From Bacteroidota bacterium (lineage in GTDB: Bacteria; Bacteroidota; Ignavibacteria; Kapaibacteriales; Kapaibacteriaceae): DNA of 64,000 bases. Below the pieces are notes generated by a model, which was given only the letters and a program-made list of their open reading frames with translations, did no database searches and was not told the DNA's origin. Where the stretch lies: positions 62,001-126,000 of the forward strand of contig JAFDZT010000008.1 of assembly GCA_018266735.1 (NCBI GenBank), read 5' to 3'. Below are positions 8,724-17,335 of the stretch, in pieces. A program made the position numbers and the translations under genes. How positions within the stretch are numbered: the stretch's first letter is position 1; the number at the start of each line of letters is the position of its first letter.

Positions 8724-9704
8724 TTACACAGACGCCCACCGTTTCTTTTGCACACCGATCCACCGGTTCACCTTTGGCTCGAGAGGCATCATGATCACGG
8801 CCAGGATCGCCCCCACAACGACGTCGATGCCGTAGTGATATCGGAGGTAGACAGTCGAGATGATGAGCGACCCCCCAACGACGGCAAAGAACCACCGGTA
8901 CCTGGATCGAAGGCGGAAGGCGAACAGGATATTCACGAGGGTCATCATGGTATGTCCGCTTGGCATACAGTCCCGGTTGACGAAGAGCTCTGGATGCATC
9001 ATGGTGCGGGCCACTCCCCCGCCAACGTCGACGATATCCCGGAGCCACGGTGTTAGAAGAAGGCCCGGAAGGTCGACGTCAAGCGTGTGGAAGTTGTGGA
9101 GCGTGAACCGTGGACCGATGGCCGGCATGATGAAATACAGGAGGTAGGAGACGTAGTAGCAGAATGTGATCCCCCGGGCAAAGACCTCGAGATTCCCCCT
9201 CTCACCCTTCCGCCACCACTCCCATGCCTGCATGATGGGCATGAGATAGAACAGGAAGTAGCAGATCTGGAGGTATTCGGTGAGTGCCGGGAAGGAGAAT
9301 CGCTCCAGCCAGGTTGTCGGGTCGGTCCCGAAGAGCCAACGGTCGGCGGCAATGAGCTCCCTGTCGTAATCCACGGGATGGACGACGTGGACGAAGACGT
9401 GGGTCTGGTCGTACATGAGGTAGATGACGGGGATGACGTAGAAGTACCGCAGTGCAGTGAAGAGCGGACTTCCGGTGATCGACGCCAGAAGGACCACGGT
9501 CATGATCATGAGGCCGATCATGGCATCCTGAAGGATGACACTCGAGGCATTGACCACGTCGCGATAGTAGATGAGCGACAACACGGAGTAGATCACCATG
9601 ATGACGGCGGTGTATACGTCGATCGCGATGATGGCCGACCGGAGTTTGATCCAGATCTGCCGCGATGCCTCCGAGGCACCATGGAAGATGTCGTTCCCGC
9701 TCAT
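8724..9704 (-). CDS. PAP2-family membrane phosphatase
   Basis: A 326-residue polytopic inner-membrane protein with several hydrophobic helices (about residues 22-48, 60-85, 140-160, 175-200, 255-310). The PAP2/acid-phosphatase motifs are visible near the C-terminus: CMPSGHTMMTL (PSGH motif) and YLRYHYGIDVVVG (the SxxxxxxHxxxD-type motif). Family members remove or transfer phosphate on lipid substrates such as phosphatidate, undecaprenyl diphosphate or inositol lipids; the long N-terminal membrane part resembles the inositol-phosphotransferase-like subgroup. Substrate unknown. Its ATG overlaps the rsmA stop (ATGA), so it is translated with rsmA and the HIT gene. Confidence 0.85.
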   Translation of the reverse strand: MSGNDIFHGASEASRQIWIKLRSAIIAIDVYTAVIMVIYSVLSLIYYRDVVNASSVILQDAMIGLMIMTVVLLASITGSPLFTALRYFYVIPVIYLMYDQTHVFVHVVHPVDYDRELIAADRWLFGTDPTTWLERFSFPALTEYLQICYFLFYLMPIMQAWEWWRKGERGNLEVFARGITFCYYVSYLLYFIMPAIGPRFTLHNFHTLDVDLPGLLLTPWLRDIVDVGGGVARTMMHPELFVNRDCMPSGHTMMTLVNILFAFRLRSRYRWFFAVVGGSLIISTVYLRYHYGIDVVVGAILAVIMMPLEPKVNRWIGVQKKRWASV

Positions 9705-10528
9705 GCCGGCACCTTCATGAGTTCGGTGTACAAGACCACCATGTCCTCAACGCGCAATTCCTCTGCACGACGTTTCTCGATGTCGATCGGCCCCGTGGAT
9801 CCGGCGCGCGACCGTGCCGACGTGCCCAGATGTTGCTGACAGAAGTGTTCGAGCGCATTCACGAGCACCTTGCGGCGTTGCGAGAACAGGGCCCGAACAA
9901 ACGGCATGAACTCCTCCATCGGCACGCCGAACCGATCGGAATCGTCCAGGTCGAACCGGACGACGCTCGACGTCACATCGGGTCGAGGGAAGAAGCTCCC
10001 GGGCTTGACGTGGAAGAGCAGCCGCGCCGCTCCGGCCAGCGACGTCGCAATGGTGAGGATCCCATACTCCTTGGTGCCGATATCTGCCACCAAGCGTCGC
10101 GCCACCTCGCGCTGCATCATGATCACAGCCCTCCCTACCACCTTCCGCACCTCAAAGAGTCGGAACAGGATATCGCTCGTGATCGCATACGGGATATTGC
10201 CGATCACTTTGCATGCGGAACGGGGTGTGGAGCCGAACAAGGCGGCAAGGTCGAGTGAGAGGAAATCGGCATGCAGGAATTCCACGCGAGGATCTGCGGC
10301 CCACGGTAGTGTCCGACAATGGTCGATGGCACGTTCGTCAACGTCGACGGCAATGATGCGCGATGCAGGCGAGGCAACGAGCCGCTCCGTGAGCATGCCC
10401 TTGCCGGGACCGATCTCGATGACAACGTCGCCCGCCATGATCTCGAGCGCATCCACGATCTTGTCGGCCGTGCCAGGGTCCGTAAGAAAGTTCTGACTGA
10501 ATCGTTTCCGTGGTGCAAACCCGCTCAT
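9701..10528 (-). CDS. rsmA: 16S rRNA (adenine1518-N6/adenine1519-N6)-dimethyltransferase
   Basis: 275 residues from the ATG at 10528, which overlaps the HIT-gene stop as ATGA and gives the usual KsgA beginning (RKRFSQNFL). The SAM-binding loop VIEIGPGKGMLTE and the catalytic NIPYAIT segment (N-I/L-P-Y) are both present, as is the C-terminal helical domain. It dimethylates two adjacent adenines in the 3' hairpin of 16S rRNA late in small-subunit assembly. Part of a three-gene coupled unit (HIT, rsmA, PAP2). Confidence 0.95.
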   Translation of the reverse strand: MSGFAPRKRFSQNFLTDPGTADKIVDALEIMAGDVVIEIGPGKGMLTERLVASPASRIIAVDVDERAIDHCRTLPWAADPRVEFLHADFLSLDLAALFGSTPRSACKVIGNIPYAITSDILFRLFEVRKVVGRAVIMMQREVARRLVADIGTKEYGILTIATSLAGAARLLFHVKPGSFFPRPDVTSSVVRFDLDDSDRFGVPMEEFMPFVRALFSQRRKVLVNALEHFCQQHLGTSARSRAGSTGPIDIEKRRAEELRVEDMVVLYTELMKVPA

Positions 10529-11028
10529 GTCTTGGCGAGCTCCGCAAAGGCCTTGGCAAATCGCGCCCACGTCGATGGCAGGTCTTCGCTCACCACCTTC
10601 ACATCGGCGAGAACCGGCATGAAGTTCGTGTCGCCATTCCAACGCGGCACCGTATGCAGATGCAAATGGTCCGGGACGCCGGCACCGGCATGGCGACCGA
10701 GATTGGCGCCAACATTGATCCCATGCGGTGCGAGCACGTGCTGCGTTACGCGAACAGCGGTCTGAAGCACGGACATCATGGATGCGGCAATGGCAGGGTC
10801 GAGGGTGGCAAGGTCGGCATGGTGGACATTGGGGGCGACGAGGAGATGACCGGCATTGTACGGGAAACGATTCATGACCACGAAGCAGTGCTCGAACCGG
10901 GCGACAACGAGCGATGCAAGAGAGATCTCCGTTGCTTCGGCACAACGACAGAGAAAGCACCCCTGCTCATTGCGCTCATCGGCCGTGCCGATGTATTCCG
11001 ATCTCCAGGGCGACCACAGTTGGTCCAT
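10525..11028 (-). CDS. HIT-family nucleotide-binding protein (Ap4A phosphorylase/hydrolase-like)
   Basis: A 167-residue cytoplasmic protein with the histidine triad H121-x-H123-x-H125 (DHLHLHTVPRW), whose middle histidine is the nucleophile in nucleotidyl hydrolysis or transfer. The opening MDQLWSPWRSEYI and the CFLC cysteine pair (C24, C27) are typical of the Fhit/Ap4A-type branch. Likely substrates are dinucleoside polyphosphates or adenylylated conjugates. The start at 11028 is supported by GGAGG seven bases upstream; a longer frame would begin inside the terminator hairpin of the gene before it. Overlaps rsmA as ATGA. Confidence 0.88.
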   Translation of the reverse strand: MDQLWSPWRSEYIGTADERNEQGCFLCRCAEATEISLASLVVARFEHCFVVMNRFPYNAGHLLVAPNVHHADLATLDPAIAASMMSVLQTAVRVTQHVLAPHGINVGANLGRHAGAGVPDHLHLHTVPRWNGDTNFMPVLADVKVVSEDLPSTWARFAKAFAELAKT

Positions 11029-11047
11029 ACCTACCTCCGAAAACGAC

Positions 11048-11070
11048 AATGCCCGCTACGAGCGGGCATT
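11048..11070 (-). terminator. Terminator hairpin after the outer-membrane barrel gene
   Basis: Perfect 10-bp stem (11048-11057 with 11061-11070) with a three-base loop, followed on the minus strand by GTCGTTTT. It lies 25 bases beyond the stop at 11096 and ends about 20 bases before the HIT-gene start. Confidence 0.65.
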
Positions 11071-11095
11071 ACCGAAGAATGTCGTGATGCAGTTC

Positions 11096-11929
11096 TTACA
11101 ATGCGAAACGAAGATCGACCCCGGCCTGAATGGCATTGATGCGGAGGTTATTCGACGCAGAGACCTCGGTGATACCGAAGTTGTAGTACAAGCATGGTAC
11201 AAGCAACAACTTCCCGATCGGCATTTCGTACTGTACGCCGGCCTTGATGGCCAAACGGATGCCGGATTTGTCTGGGATATTATCCTCACCAGTGATGATG
11301 GCGCGGTTATTGTTGATGTATACGTAATTGTTGTCCGGATAGAGCGACGGATCGAACTGTGCGTTGAGCGGCTCAATAAGCTCCATGCGCTGCTGACGCG
11401 TAACGCCGATCGGCACACCGATCGTCGGCCCGATCACCACCCCGAAGTTCGAATTGAAAAGGTTCAGCTTGTAGATGGCCTCGAGGTCGATCGTGCTGTA
11501 CTTGATCTCGGCCACGTGACGCACCGTCGAGTAGACGATGGAACCGTTGCTTCCATCGATCGACGGAAGACGATCACCCGGCTGTTCATAATAGGCTGGC
11601 ATGTAGTTGTACACCACTCGCGCGATGATCGAAGATTTGCTCTCCGATGGTTTTCCGAGCATGTACTCGGCACTGACGCCCAAATAGTAGCCGTTCGCCG
11701 TCCCTGACGTGAAGTCAGGACACAGCACATCGCCCGAGACGGACTGGAAGCCCGACGAATGGAGCGACCGGTTATAACCGGCGACCGGTCCCACATAGAT
11801 GCGAGGTCTGGCCTTGTTCGGTTCCAGTGGATTCGCCAGTTCGCCTTGTCCGACCGCAGGCTGTTGCGCCATTGCACAGCCAGCCGCACCAATGAAAAGA
11901 CCCAAGACGACTGAAGCAAATTTCTTCAT
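11096..11929 (-). CDS. Outer-membrane beta-barrel protein (PorT/OmpA-barrel-like)
   Basis: 277 residues: signal peptide (1-21, MKKFASVVLGLFIGAAGCAMA-Q), then alternating hydrophobic/polar strands with glycine and aromatic residues, for example RIYVGPVAGYNRSL, GYYLGVSAEYML, IIARVVYNYMPAYY, NFGVVIGPTIGVPIG, LLLVPCLYYNFG and an ending AGVDLRFAL with the C-terminal hydrophobic residue typical of barrels. This fits an eight- to ten-stranded barrel of the OMP_b-brl family. Its ligand is unknown. It starts nine bases after the stop of the 1346-residue secreted protein, with GAGGTGA upstream, so the two are probably cotranscribed and the barrel might help anchor or export its neighbour (inference). 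Confidence 0.8.
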   Translation of the reverse strand: MKKFASVVLGLFIGAAGCAMAQQPAVGQGELANPLEPNKARPRIYVGPVAGYNRSLHSSGFQSVSGDVLCPDFTSGTANGYYLGVSAEYMLGKPSESKSSIIARVVYNYMPAYYEQPGDRLPSIDGSNGSIVYSTVRHVAEIKYSTIDLEAIYKLNLFNSNFGVVIGPTIGVPIGVTRQQRMELIEPLNAQFDPSLYPDNNYVYINNNRAIITGEDNIPDKSGIRLAIKAGVQYEMPIGKLLLVPCLYYNFGITEVSASNNLRINAIQAGVDLRFAL

Positions 11930-11938
11930 ACGCTCACC

Positions 11939-14900
11939 TCAATTGACGATAATCACGGGAACAACCAAGCTCCCGCTCATGCCCACGACCACAACCTGAT
12001 ACCAGCCCGCGGCCAACCTCGAACAAGGGAATTTAAGATACTGAGTTCCCTTTTTCAAGGATAAATTTTGCCCAATCGTAATCCGTGCTCCGGTTTGGTC
12101 GATCAGGTCCACCTGAACGACCTCGTCGGCCGTGGATGTGCATCGAAGATCAAGATACGATGTAGCAGGCATTGGCGCTACTTGCACGTCGATAACGGGC
12201 ATTGCACCAAAGCGGATCGCACGAAGATTCGATGCACATAAGCTCACACCAAAAACGGCGCTATCGGTCGCATTCACGGTGCAATTCGTTCCCATGACGC
12301 CTCCATGGATCGTAGAAAGTGTCGCATCCTTCCACAAGATCCCGACCGGAAGGCCCCACCGTACAGTGAATGGCGCGAAGAGCGGACGAGTGGACGTGAA
12401 GGTATGGAGCGGCCCATTTGAGACCATCCGCAGTTCCAACGTCCCTTCTACACCGCGTTCCAAGATCGTTGCCACCACCGTCCCCGGCACGATACGATAC
12501 CGTTCTGCGTCCGCGCGGATCGCCACTTCGAATGGGATCGGCACGGACAACGCAGCCTGCACACCTGCCACGATCTGCATCGTCTCTTCCGCTCCGGGTG
12601 ACGTGGTCACGCCGGCCGGTAGATCGATGGTGGACGGCGAGAGCTCAAGGGTGAACCGGTGCGTCTCCGTGGCGGTGAGCGTATCGTTGTATCGGAAGAT
12701 GGCCGTGAACACACCGTCGGAGCCCGCATCGGCAATACACTGCACGGTGATCTCGACAAGGGAATCGGGTTGGACCATCACGGGATACAACGTCGTGTCC
12801 CCTGCCACCGTGCCGCCATTCAACCTCATCTCGATGCCATTGAGCTTGATGATGGTGTTGCCCTGGTTGCGGAACTGCACGGTGACCGGAGTTTCAGTAC
12901 AGGCGACCATGGTGGCAGCTGCGGCAATGGATGTTGTGGCCAGCGTTGTGTCGAGACCAACGACCATGGCCGTGAGGTGCACGCGTGTGACCACGCGACC
13001 GTAGGCAGGGGCGGCATCGTTCGTGATGTCGATCCAGGCATCGTGCCGACCGATCCGTTGTGGCACAAAGCCGACGATACCACTCACGTCCTGACCAATG
13101 GCAAGCGTCTGTGGTGCAAGCACCGTTGGTTGCAGTGTGAAGGCCGCGACCTCCGGACCACCGGTGGACACTCTATCCACCGTCAGCGCTTCTGTTCCGG
13201 CGGCCGCATAGATGCGGCACAAACTGTCTTTGCGTTCGTCGAGACGAATGGTACCAAGGTCGATGTCCTGCACTACGATCACGGGAAGCGTGCCCTCACC
13301 AAGGAATCGCACGGTCACGGTATCGTGATACTTCCAGTCGACAAGGACGTTCGTCGTGGTGGACCAACGTCCAACTGCCGTTGGACTGAACGTTGCATCC
13401 GAAATGGCTACGCCGGCAGAAGCCACGTAGATCGTTCCTGTGCCCCTTGTTGCTAACAACGCCTCCGCAGAGTACTGCACCGTGTCTCCTGCGACGTCGA
13501 TGGCACGAACCGTGCAGGGCGCACTACCGGTGTTCCGCAGGGTGAACGTGGTGTCGTTCGTGGTTCCGACACGACGTTTGTTCCAGTCGACCACGACATC
13601 GGCAAGACGAGGTCGAATGCCTCTTCCTCGATATCGAACAACATCGGTCAACAGCGGTGAGGCATGGACCGTGTCCGTACGTGACGTTGCCGTCTCGGTG
13701 CTCGGTGTGAAGCACACTTCCATACGTAACGTGTCTCCCGGAGCCAGTGTACGCGGCAAGCGCAGCGCGACGATGTTGGGTCGATAGTCGGGATAGGTGG
13801 CACTGAGCGTGAGCGAATCGATCACGACGTCGATGGTGCCATTATTGACGATGGACACGGAACGGCAGAGCGTATCACCGATTCGCACAGCGCCAAAGTC
13901 AACATCGGTGGTGGCAAGGGAGGCAAGGAGCGTCATCGAGAGACGCACTTCTTTCTTCAGACCGCATGGCAGGTCGATGAAGATCGTGCCGTAGGCCGGT
14001 TGCGCCGATCCGTCGAACGTGAAGCACACATCCAGGAGCAGACTATCGCCGGGTCCGAGGCGTACCGTATCCGGAAGAGGATCGCGAATGGAGTATCGTT
14101 TGTCTCCCACAAGTCGGATGCGCGGAATGACAAGCGATGTGGTATCGGTGTTCTTGACAACCAAAGTCGAGCAGATCTGTCCGCTTCCGCCTTGGAACTT
14201 CATCGTGGCCGGAACGGACACCTTGGGTGCATGATACGTGTAGAGCCATTCCTTGCCGTTCCCCTGAGCGTCCCATGCCTGGATCACAATGCGGGCATCC
14301 TTCCAGGGATCGCTCACGGAGGCGTCGATCGTAACAGTGCCATTGGTGTCGAGCGGACCGTCAAGTTGCCACGTGTAGTTCGTCGTTCGATCTCGAAGGA
14401 CGACCACTTCGTAGAGGTCCTTCGTGAACCCGGTATCCATGGCTGTGTCGGCGATCACACCTTGGAGCCGGAAACAATCATTCGCCAAATGATAGTTGGG
14501 TGGAGAAATGTCCAGTCGACGTCGGGGTTCGAACGATGCGCCGAACATGTTGGCGTAAGAGTCGACGAAGGTGGTCGCATACATCACGCCGGAGAAGGCT
14601 CCACTGTCGACCTCGAGAACATAGACTCCCGCATTGAGTGAGAGCTGTGCCCAGTGGAGATCCGTACCGGGAATGGTCTGCGTGAAGATGTCGGGCTCGA
14701 GTTGGGAAACTAGTCTACCGTTGATGGTGAACGTGCTGAGCCCTTTCGACTCACAGAGGACGTTCACGAAATAGTAGAAAGGCTGCGGCTGGGGGACGCC
14801 CGTCTGGAACTGCATTTTTGGAAACTGGAACAGCGCTCGCGTGGCAAAGTATTGCACGGGCGGAACGATCACCATCGCCGGGTCTGCATAGTTCGAGCCG

Positions 14901-15979
14901 GCATACATCTGCGAGACCATGAACTGCGCCACCAACGTTGGTCGATCGCTTTCCCAACGCGTTGGGAAGCGCACGTCGCGGTACTCCACCCAGTCGCCTG
15001 CATTGGCCAGAACAGCTGTACCTGTGCCCACTGCCGAGGTGAAGGTGACCGTGGTGTTGTCTTGCGATGCGACGATGCGGATGAAGTCTCCCGACGTGAT
15101 ACCGCTTCCGAACGGCACCGTAGCGTGTTCATTTCCCCACAGCGACGTCGGTGGCAACATCTCCACCAAGTGGTCCTTCGAGATGCGTGTCGTACTGCTC
15201 AATGGAATGCTCACCCGTGCATTGCCGGATAGGAAGGCAACGGGTCTCGTCGATGAAACGAGCGATCCGGTGAGATCACCTCGCCCCCTTCCGTCCTTAC
15301 GCGATTTCACAAGGAAACATTCTCCGCGTTGCAAGAGGACGCTTGCCATCTGGCCTGCCGCTACTCCACCCTCTGTTGGTGAACTCGGCGTGTACTGCAC
15401 CATGGTGTTGTCTTCAACCGCCATCACCATGAACTCGGCCTGACGCTGCGTTGTGTCCACCAATCGTTGATTGATGCTGGACGCGTCGCTCGGGGGATAG
15501 AAATCGTTGGTTCGTGTGACGGCACGGTACTCCGTGCCAAGGTGCTTCATCGGAAGGGCGATGTACGTGTCCGTCGATGCAGCCAGCGTGTTGATCGCAT
15601 AGACGACGACGGGTACATCTGACGTGATGAACACGCTTTGACGCATGGGTCGCTCACTCACATGCATCATCAGATGCGGATCGAGCGTTTCGGTGTAGAC
15701 GGTGTTCGCCTGTACGTTGCGAATGAATCGTGAGCCGTTCGGGAGGTCGATGGTGACCGTTGCGTTGTAGTCGGAAGCGATGAAGATCTGAAGGATGAGA
15801 CCATCATCGGGAGGCTCATAGACACCTGGAACGAAGACGTCGTTTTGCATGAACCCGACGACGAATCTCGTGTCTTCGAACGACGATTGATTCCGTCGCG
15901 GGAGGACACGTTCGATCTGTGCATACGCGTCGCATGCACAGCATACCGTCAGAATGTACAGCAGGATCAACGACCTCAT
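11939..15979 (-). CDS. Giant secreted protein, IgGFc-binding-like N-terminus with choice-of-anchor repeats and T9SS sorting domain
   Basis: 1346 residues with the same plan as the 1496-residue protein at 4-8.5 kb: signal peptide (1-20, MRSLILLYILTVCCACDAYA), an IgGFc-binding-like region (about 30-480; repeated 'DVPVVVYAIN', 'TRPVAFLSGNARV', 'DNTTVTFTSAVG'), beta-sandwich choice-of-anchor D repeats (for example TTDVDFGAVRIGDTLCRS and VDWNKRRVGTTNDTTF), and a C-terminal Por sorting domain ending AAGWYQVVVVGMSGSLVVPVIIVN-type strands. Expected on the cell surface through the type IX system. GAGG precedes the ATG. Divergence from the other giant protein is high outside the architecture, so they look like old paralogues. 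Ligand unknown. Confidence 0.85.
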   Translation of the reverse strand: MRSLILLYILTVCCACDAYAQIERVLPRRNQSSFEDTRFVVGFMQNDVFVPGVYEPPDDGLILQIFIASDYNATVTIDLPNGSRFIRNVQANTVYTETLDPHLMMHVSERPMRQSVFITSDVPVVVYAINTLAASTDTYIALPMKHLGTEYRAVTRTNDFYPPSDASSINQRLVDTTQRQAEFMVMAVEDNTMVQYTPSSPTEGGVAAGQMASVLLQRGECFLVKSRKDGRGRGDLTGSLVSSTRPVAFLSGNARVSIPLSSTTRISKDHLVEMLPPTSLWGNEHATVPFGSGITSGDFIRIVASQDNTTVTFTSAVGTGTAVLANAGDWVEYRDVRFPTRWESDRPTLVAQFMVSQMYAGSNYADPAMVIVPPVQYFATRALFQFPKMQFQTGVPQPQPFYYFVNVLCESKGLSTFTINGRLVSQLEPDIFTQTIPGTDLHWAQLSLNAGVYVLEVDSGAFSGVMYATTFVDSYANMFGASFEPRRRLDISPPNYHLANDCFRLQGVIADTAMDTGFTKDLYEVVVLRDRTTNYTWQLDGPLDTNGTVTIDASVSDPWKDARIVIQAWDAQGNGKEWLYTYHAPKVSVPATMKFQGGSGQICSTLVVKNTDTTSLVIPRIRLVGDKRYSIRDPLPDTVRLGPGDSLLLDVCFTFDGSAQPAYGTIFIDLPCGLKKEVRLSMTLLASLATTDVDFGAVRIGDTLCRSVSIVNNGTIDVVIDSLTLSATYPDYRPNIVALRLPRTLAPGDTLRMEVCFTPSTETATSRTDTVHASPLLTDVVRYRGRGIRPRLADVVVDWNKRRVGTTNDTTFTLRNTGSAPCTVRAIDVAGDTVQYSAEALLATRGTGTIYVASAGVAISDATFSPTAVGRWSTTTNVLVDWKYHDTVTVRFLGEGTLPVIVVQDIDLGTIRLDERKDSLCRIYAAAGTEALTVDRVSTGGPEVAAFTLQPTVLAPQTLAIGQDVSGIVGFVPQRIGRHDAWIDITNDAAPAYGRVVTRVHLTAMVVGLDTTLATTSIAAAATMVACTETPVTVQFRNQGNTIIKLNGIEMRLNGGTVAGDTTLYPVMVQPDSLVEITVQCIADAGSDGVFTAIFRYNDTLTATETHRFTLELSPSTIDLPAGVTTSPGAEETMQIVAGVQAALSVPIPFEVAIRADAERYRIVPGTVVATILERGVEGTLELRMVSNGPLHTFTSTRPLFAPFTVRWGLPVGILWKDATLSTIHGGVMGTNCTVNATDSAVFGVSLCASNLRAIRFGAMPVIDVQVAPMPATSYLDLRCTSTADEVVQVDLIDQTGARITIGQNLSLKKGTQYLKFPCSRLAAGWYQVVVVGMSGSLVVPVIIVN

Positions 15980-16033
15980 GCGCGCCTCGGAATGGCACAG
16001 TCAGTACATGATAAGAAATTGTCGTTGAATTGG

Positions 16034-17323
16034 TCACGGTTTTGGCGGCAGGACGAACCGAGGCCGATCTTCACGCCAAATAAACCCTGGCAGGCGGTGA
16101 TCGGTTACATGACCGGCCACGATCCGTTCGGGGTGCTGTTCGCCATGGACGCCCCCCAGCCAATAGACATCGTGTGGCTTCCCGTCCTCGAACTCGGCTT
16201 TGATCGTGTCGGATGTGAAGCGGGTAAGGCCTTCGGGGCGCTCGTCTTCATAACGATACGTGATGCTTCGTGCGTTCCCAACCGAGGTGAGGCGTCGCAA
16301 TGTGTCGGCCTCAATGGTAAGCGTGATATTGTCACCGCTGATCTGATCGAATCGGTCAGGATAGGTCGTATCGGTCCTGCTCACGAGCATGGCATGTTGG
16401 ATCCCGTCGATCCGGCTGACCGTACGCTGGGGCGCCAACACACGTATGGAATCGGCCACGAGCATGGTGGAGTCGTTCCAGACCACGGGCTGGTCGAAGA
16501 GCTCGATGATACCGGTGCCTTCGTTATAGACCATGAGGGCACCACGTCCGGCGAGGTGTTTCCCGGCAAGCTCCACGTTGCGCCGGGCCGTGAAAATGGT
16601 CGTATCGCCGCGCTGTTGTTCCAAGGTGTCGGCAGACACGAGCAGACTATCGTTCTCCAGCTGCCACGACGATGCCCGTCCGTGCACACGCATGAAGTTG
16701 CCAGGCTTGTCGTACAATGCTGTGTCCCCCACCAGACAGGCAGTGCCGGCCTTGTTCCAGACAACAACGGAGTGCAGTGCACGCGTGAGCTTCGTGTCGC
16801 GCTCATACACGAGCGTGTCCGTCCGAATGCTCATGCTATCGTCCGTCACACGCACGGAATCTCGGAACACAGCCACATGCGTCTTCGTGGAGTAGGTGCC
16901 GCTGCGGGATGTGATCGTTGTGGCCGAATCCACCACTCGCACCCCGCCGAGCGCCGTGGCTAGAAAGGTGGCTCCGTCGTACGTCATGATCGGAGCCTTC
17001 ATGACCATGGAACCTTGTGTCACGATCACATTGCCAAAGAGCTCTACACGGTTGACGTCGAGATGATGCACGGCACGCTGGCACGTGACGACAACGTTTC
17101 CCTGGACGAAGCGGACCCGACCCATGAACTCGCGAACAGACCCGTCACTCACCTGACTTCCCAGGAGACTGTCGGCATTCGTCAGGATGATGGGTTGCTG
17201 AGGTCCTGTTTCCTCCTGCCCAAGGACTGGGAAGGCGGCAAGGAAAACAAGGTGAAGCGCAAAGAAAAGCGGCATATCGACAAATCTACGGTCCACAAGG
17301 GCTATTTTCGTGTACATCATCAT
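16034..17323 (-). CDS. OstA/LptA-like LPS transport protein
   Basis: About 429 residues. After an N-terminal signal segment (MPLFFALHLVFLAAFPVLGQ, preceded by a basic RR) the protein is a run of beta-jellyroll repeats typical of OstA/LptA and the LptD N-terminus: RFVQGNVVVTCQRAVHHLD, ELFGNVIVTQGSMVMKAP, GTYSTKTHVAVFRDSVRV, and so on to residue 429. Such proteins build the periplasmic bridge that carries LPS to the outer membrane; Bacteroidota have this large OstA-like form. Three ATGs lie in a row at 17323/17320/17317 and another at 17275, none with a Shine-Dalgarno. I took the first because it supplies the basic n-region; the true start may be 48 bases later. Divergent from hflX; reading continues open far upstream only as antisense to hflX. 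Confidence 0.78.
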   Translation of the reverse strand: MMMYTKIALVDRRFVDMPLFFALHLVFLAAFPVLGQEETGPQQPIILTNADSLLGSQVSDGSVREFMGRVRFVQGNVVVTCQRAVHHLDVNRVELFGNVIVTQGSMVMKAPIMTYDGATFLATALGGVRVVDSATTITSRSGTYSTKTHVAVFRDSVRVTDDSMSIRTDTLVYERDTKLTRALHSVVVWNKAGTACLVGDTALYDKPGNFMRVHGRASSWQLENDSLLVSADTLEQQRGDTTIFTARRNVELAGKHLAGRGALMVYNEGTGIIELFDQPVVWNDSTMLVADSIRVLAPQRTVSRIDGIQHAMLVSRTDTTYPDRFDQISGDNITLTIEADTLRRLTSVGNARSITYRYEDERPEGLTRFTSDTIKAEFEDGKPHDVYWLGGVHGEQHPERIVAGHVTDHRLPGFIWREDRPRFVLPPKP

Positions 17324-17335
17324 TCGTAAGTCAAC

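Noticed and set aside
11029..11049. Longer start for the HIT protein at 11049
   Set aside because: It lies within the terminator hairpin (11048-11070); the ATG at 11028 has GGAGG at the right distance.
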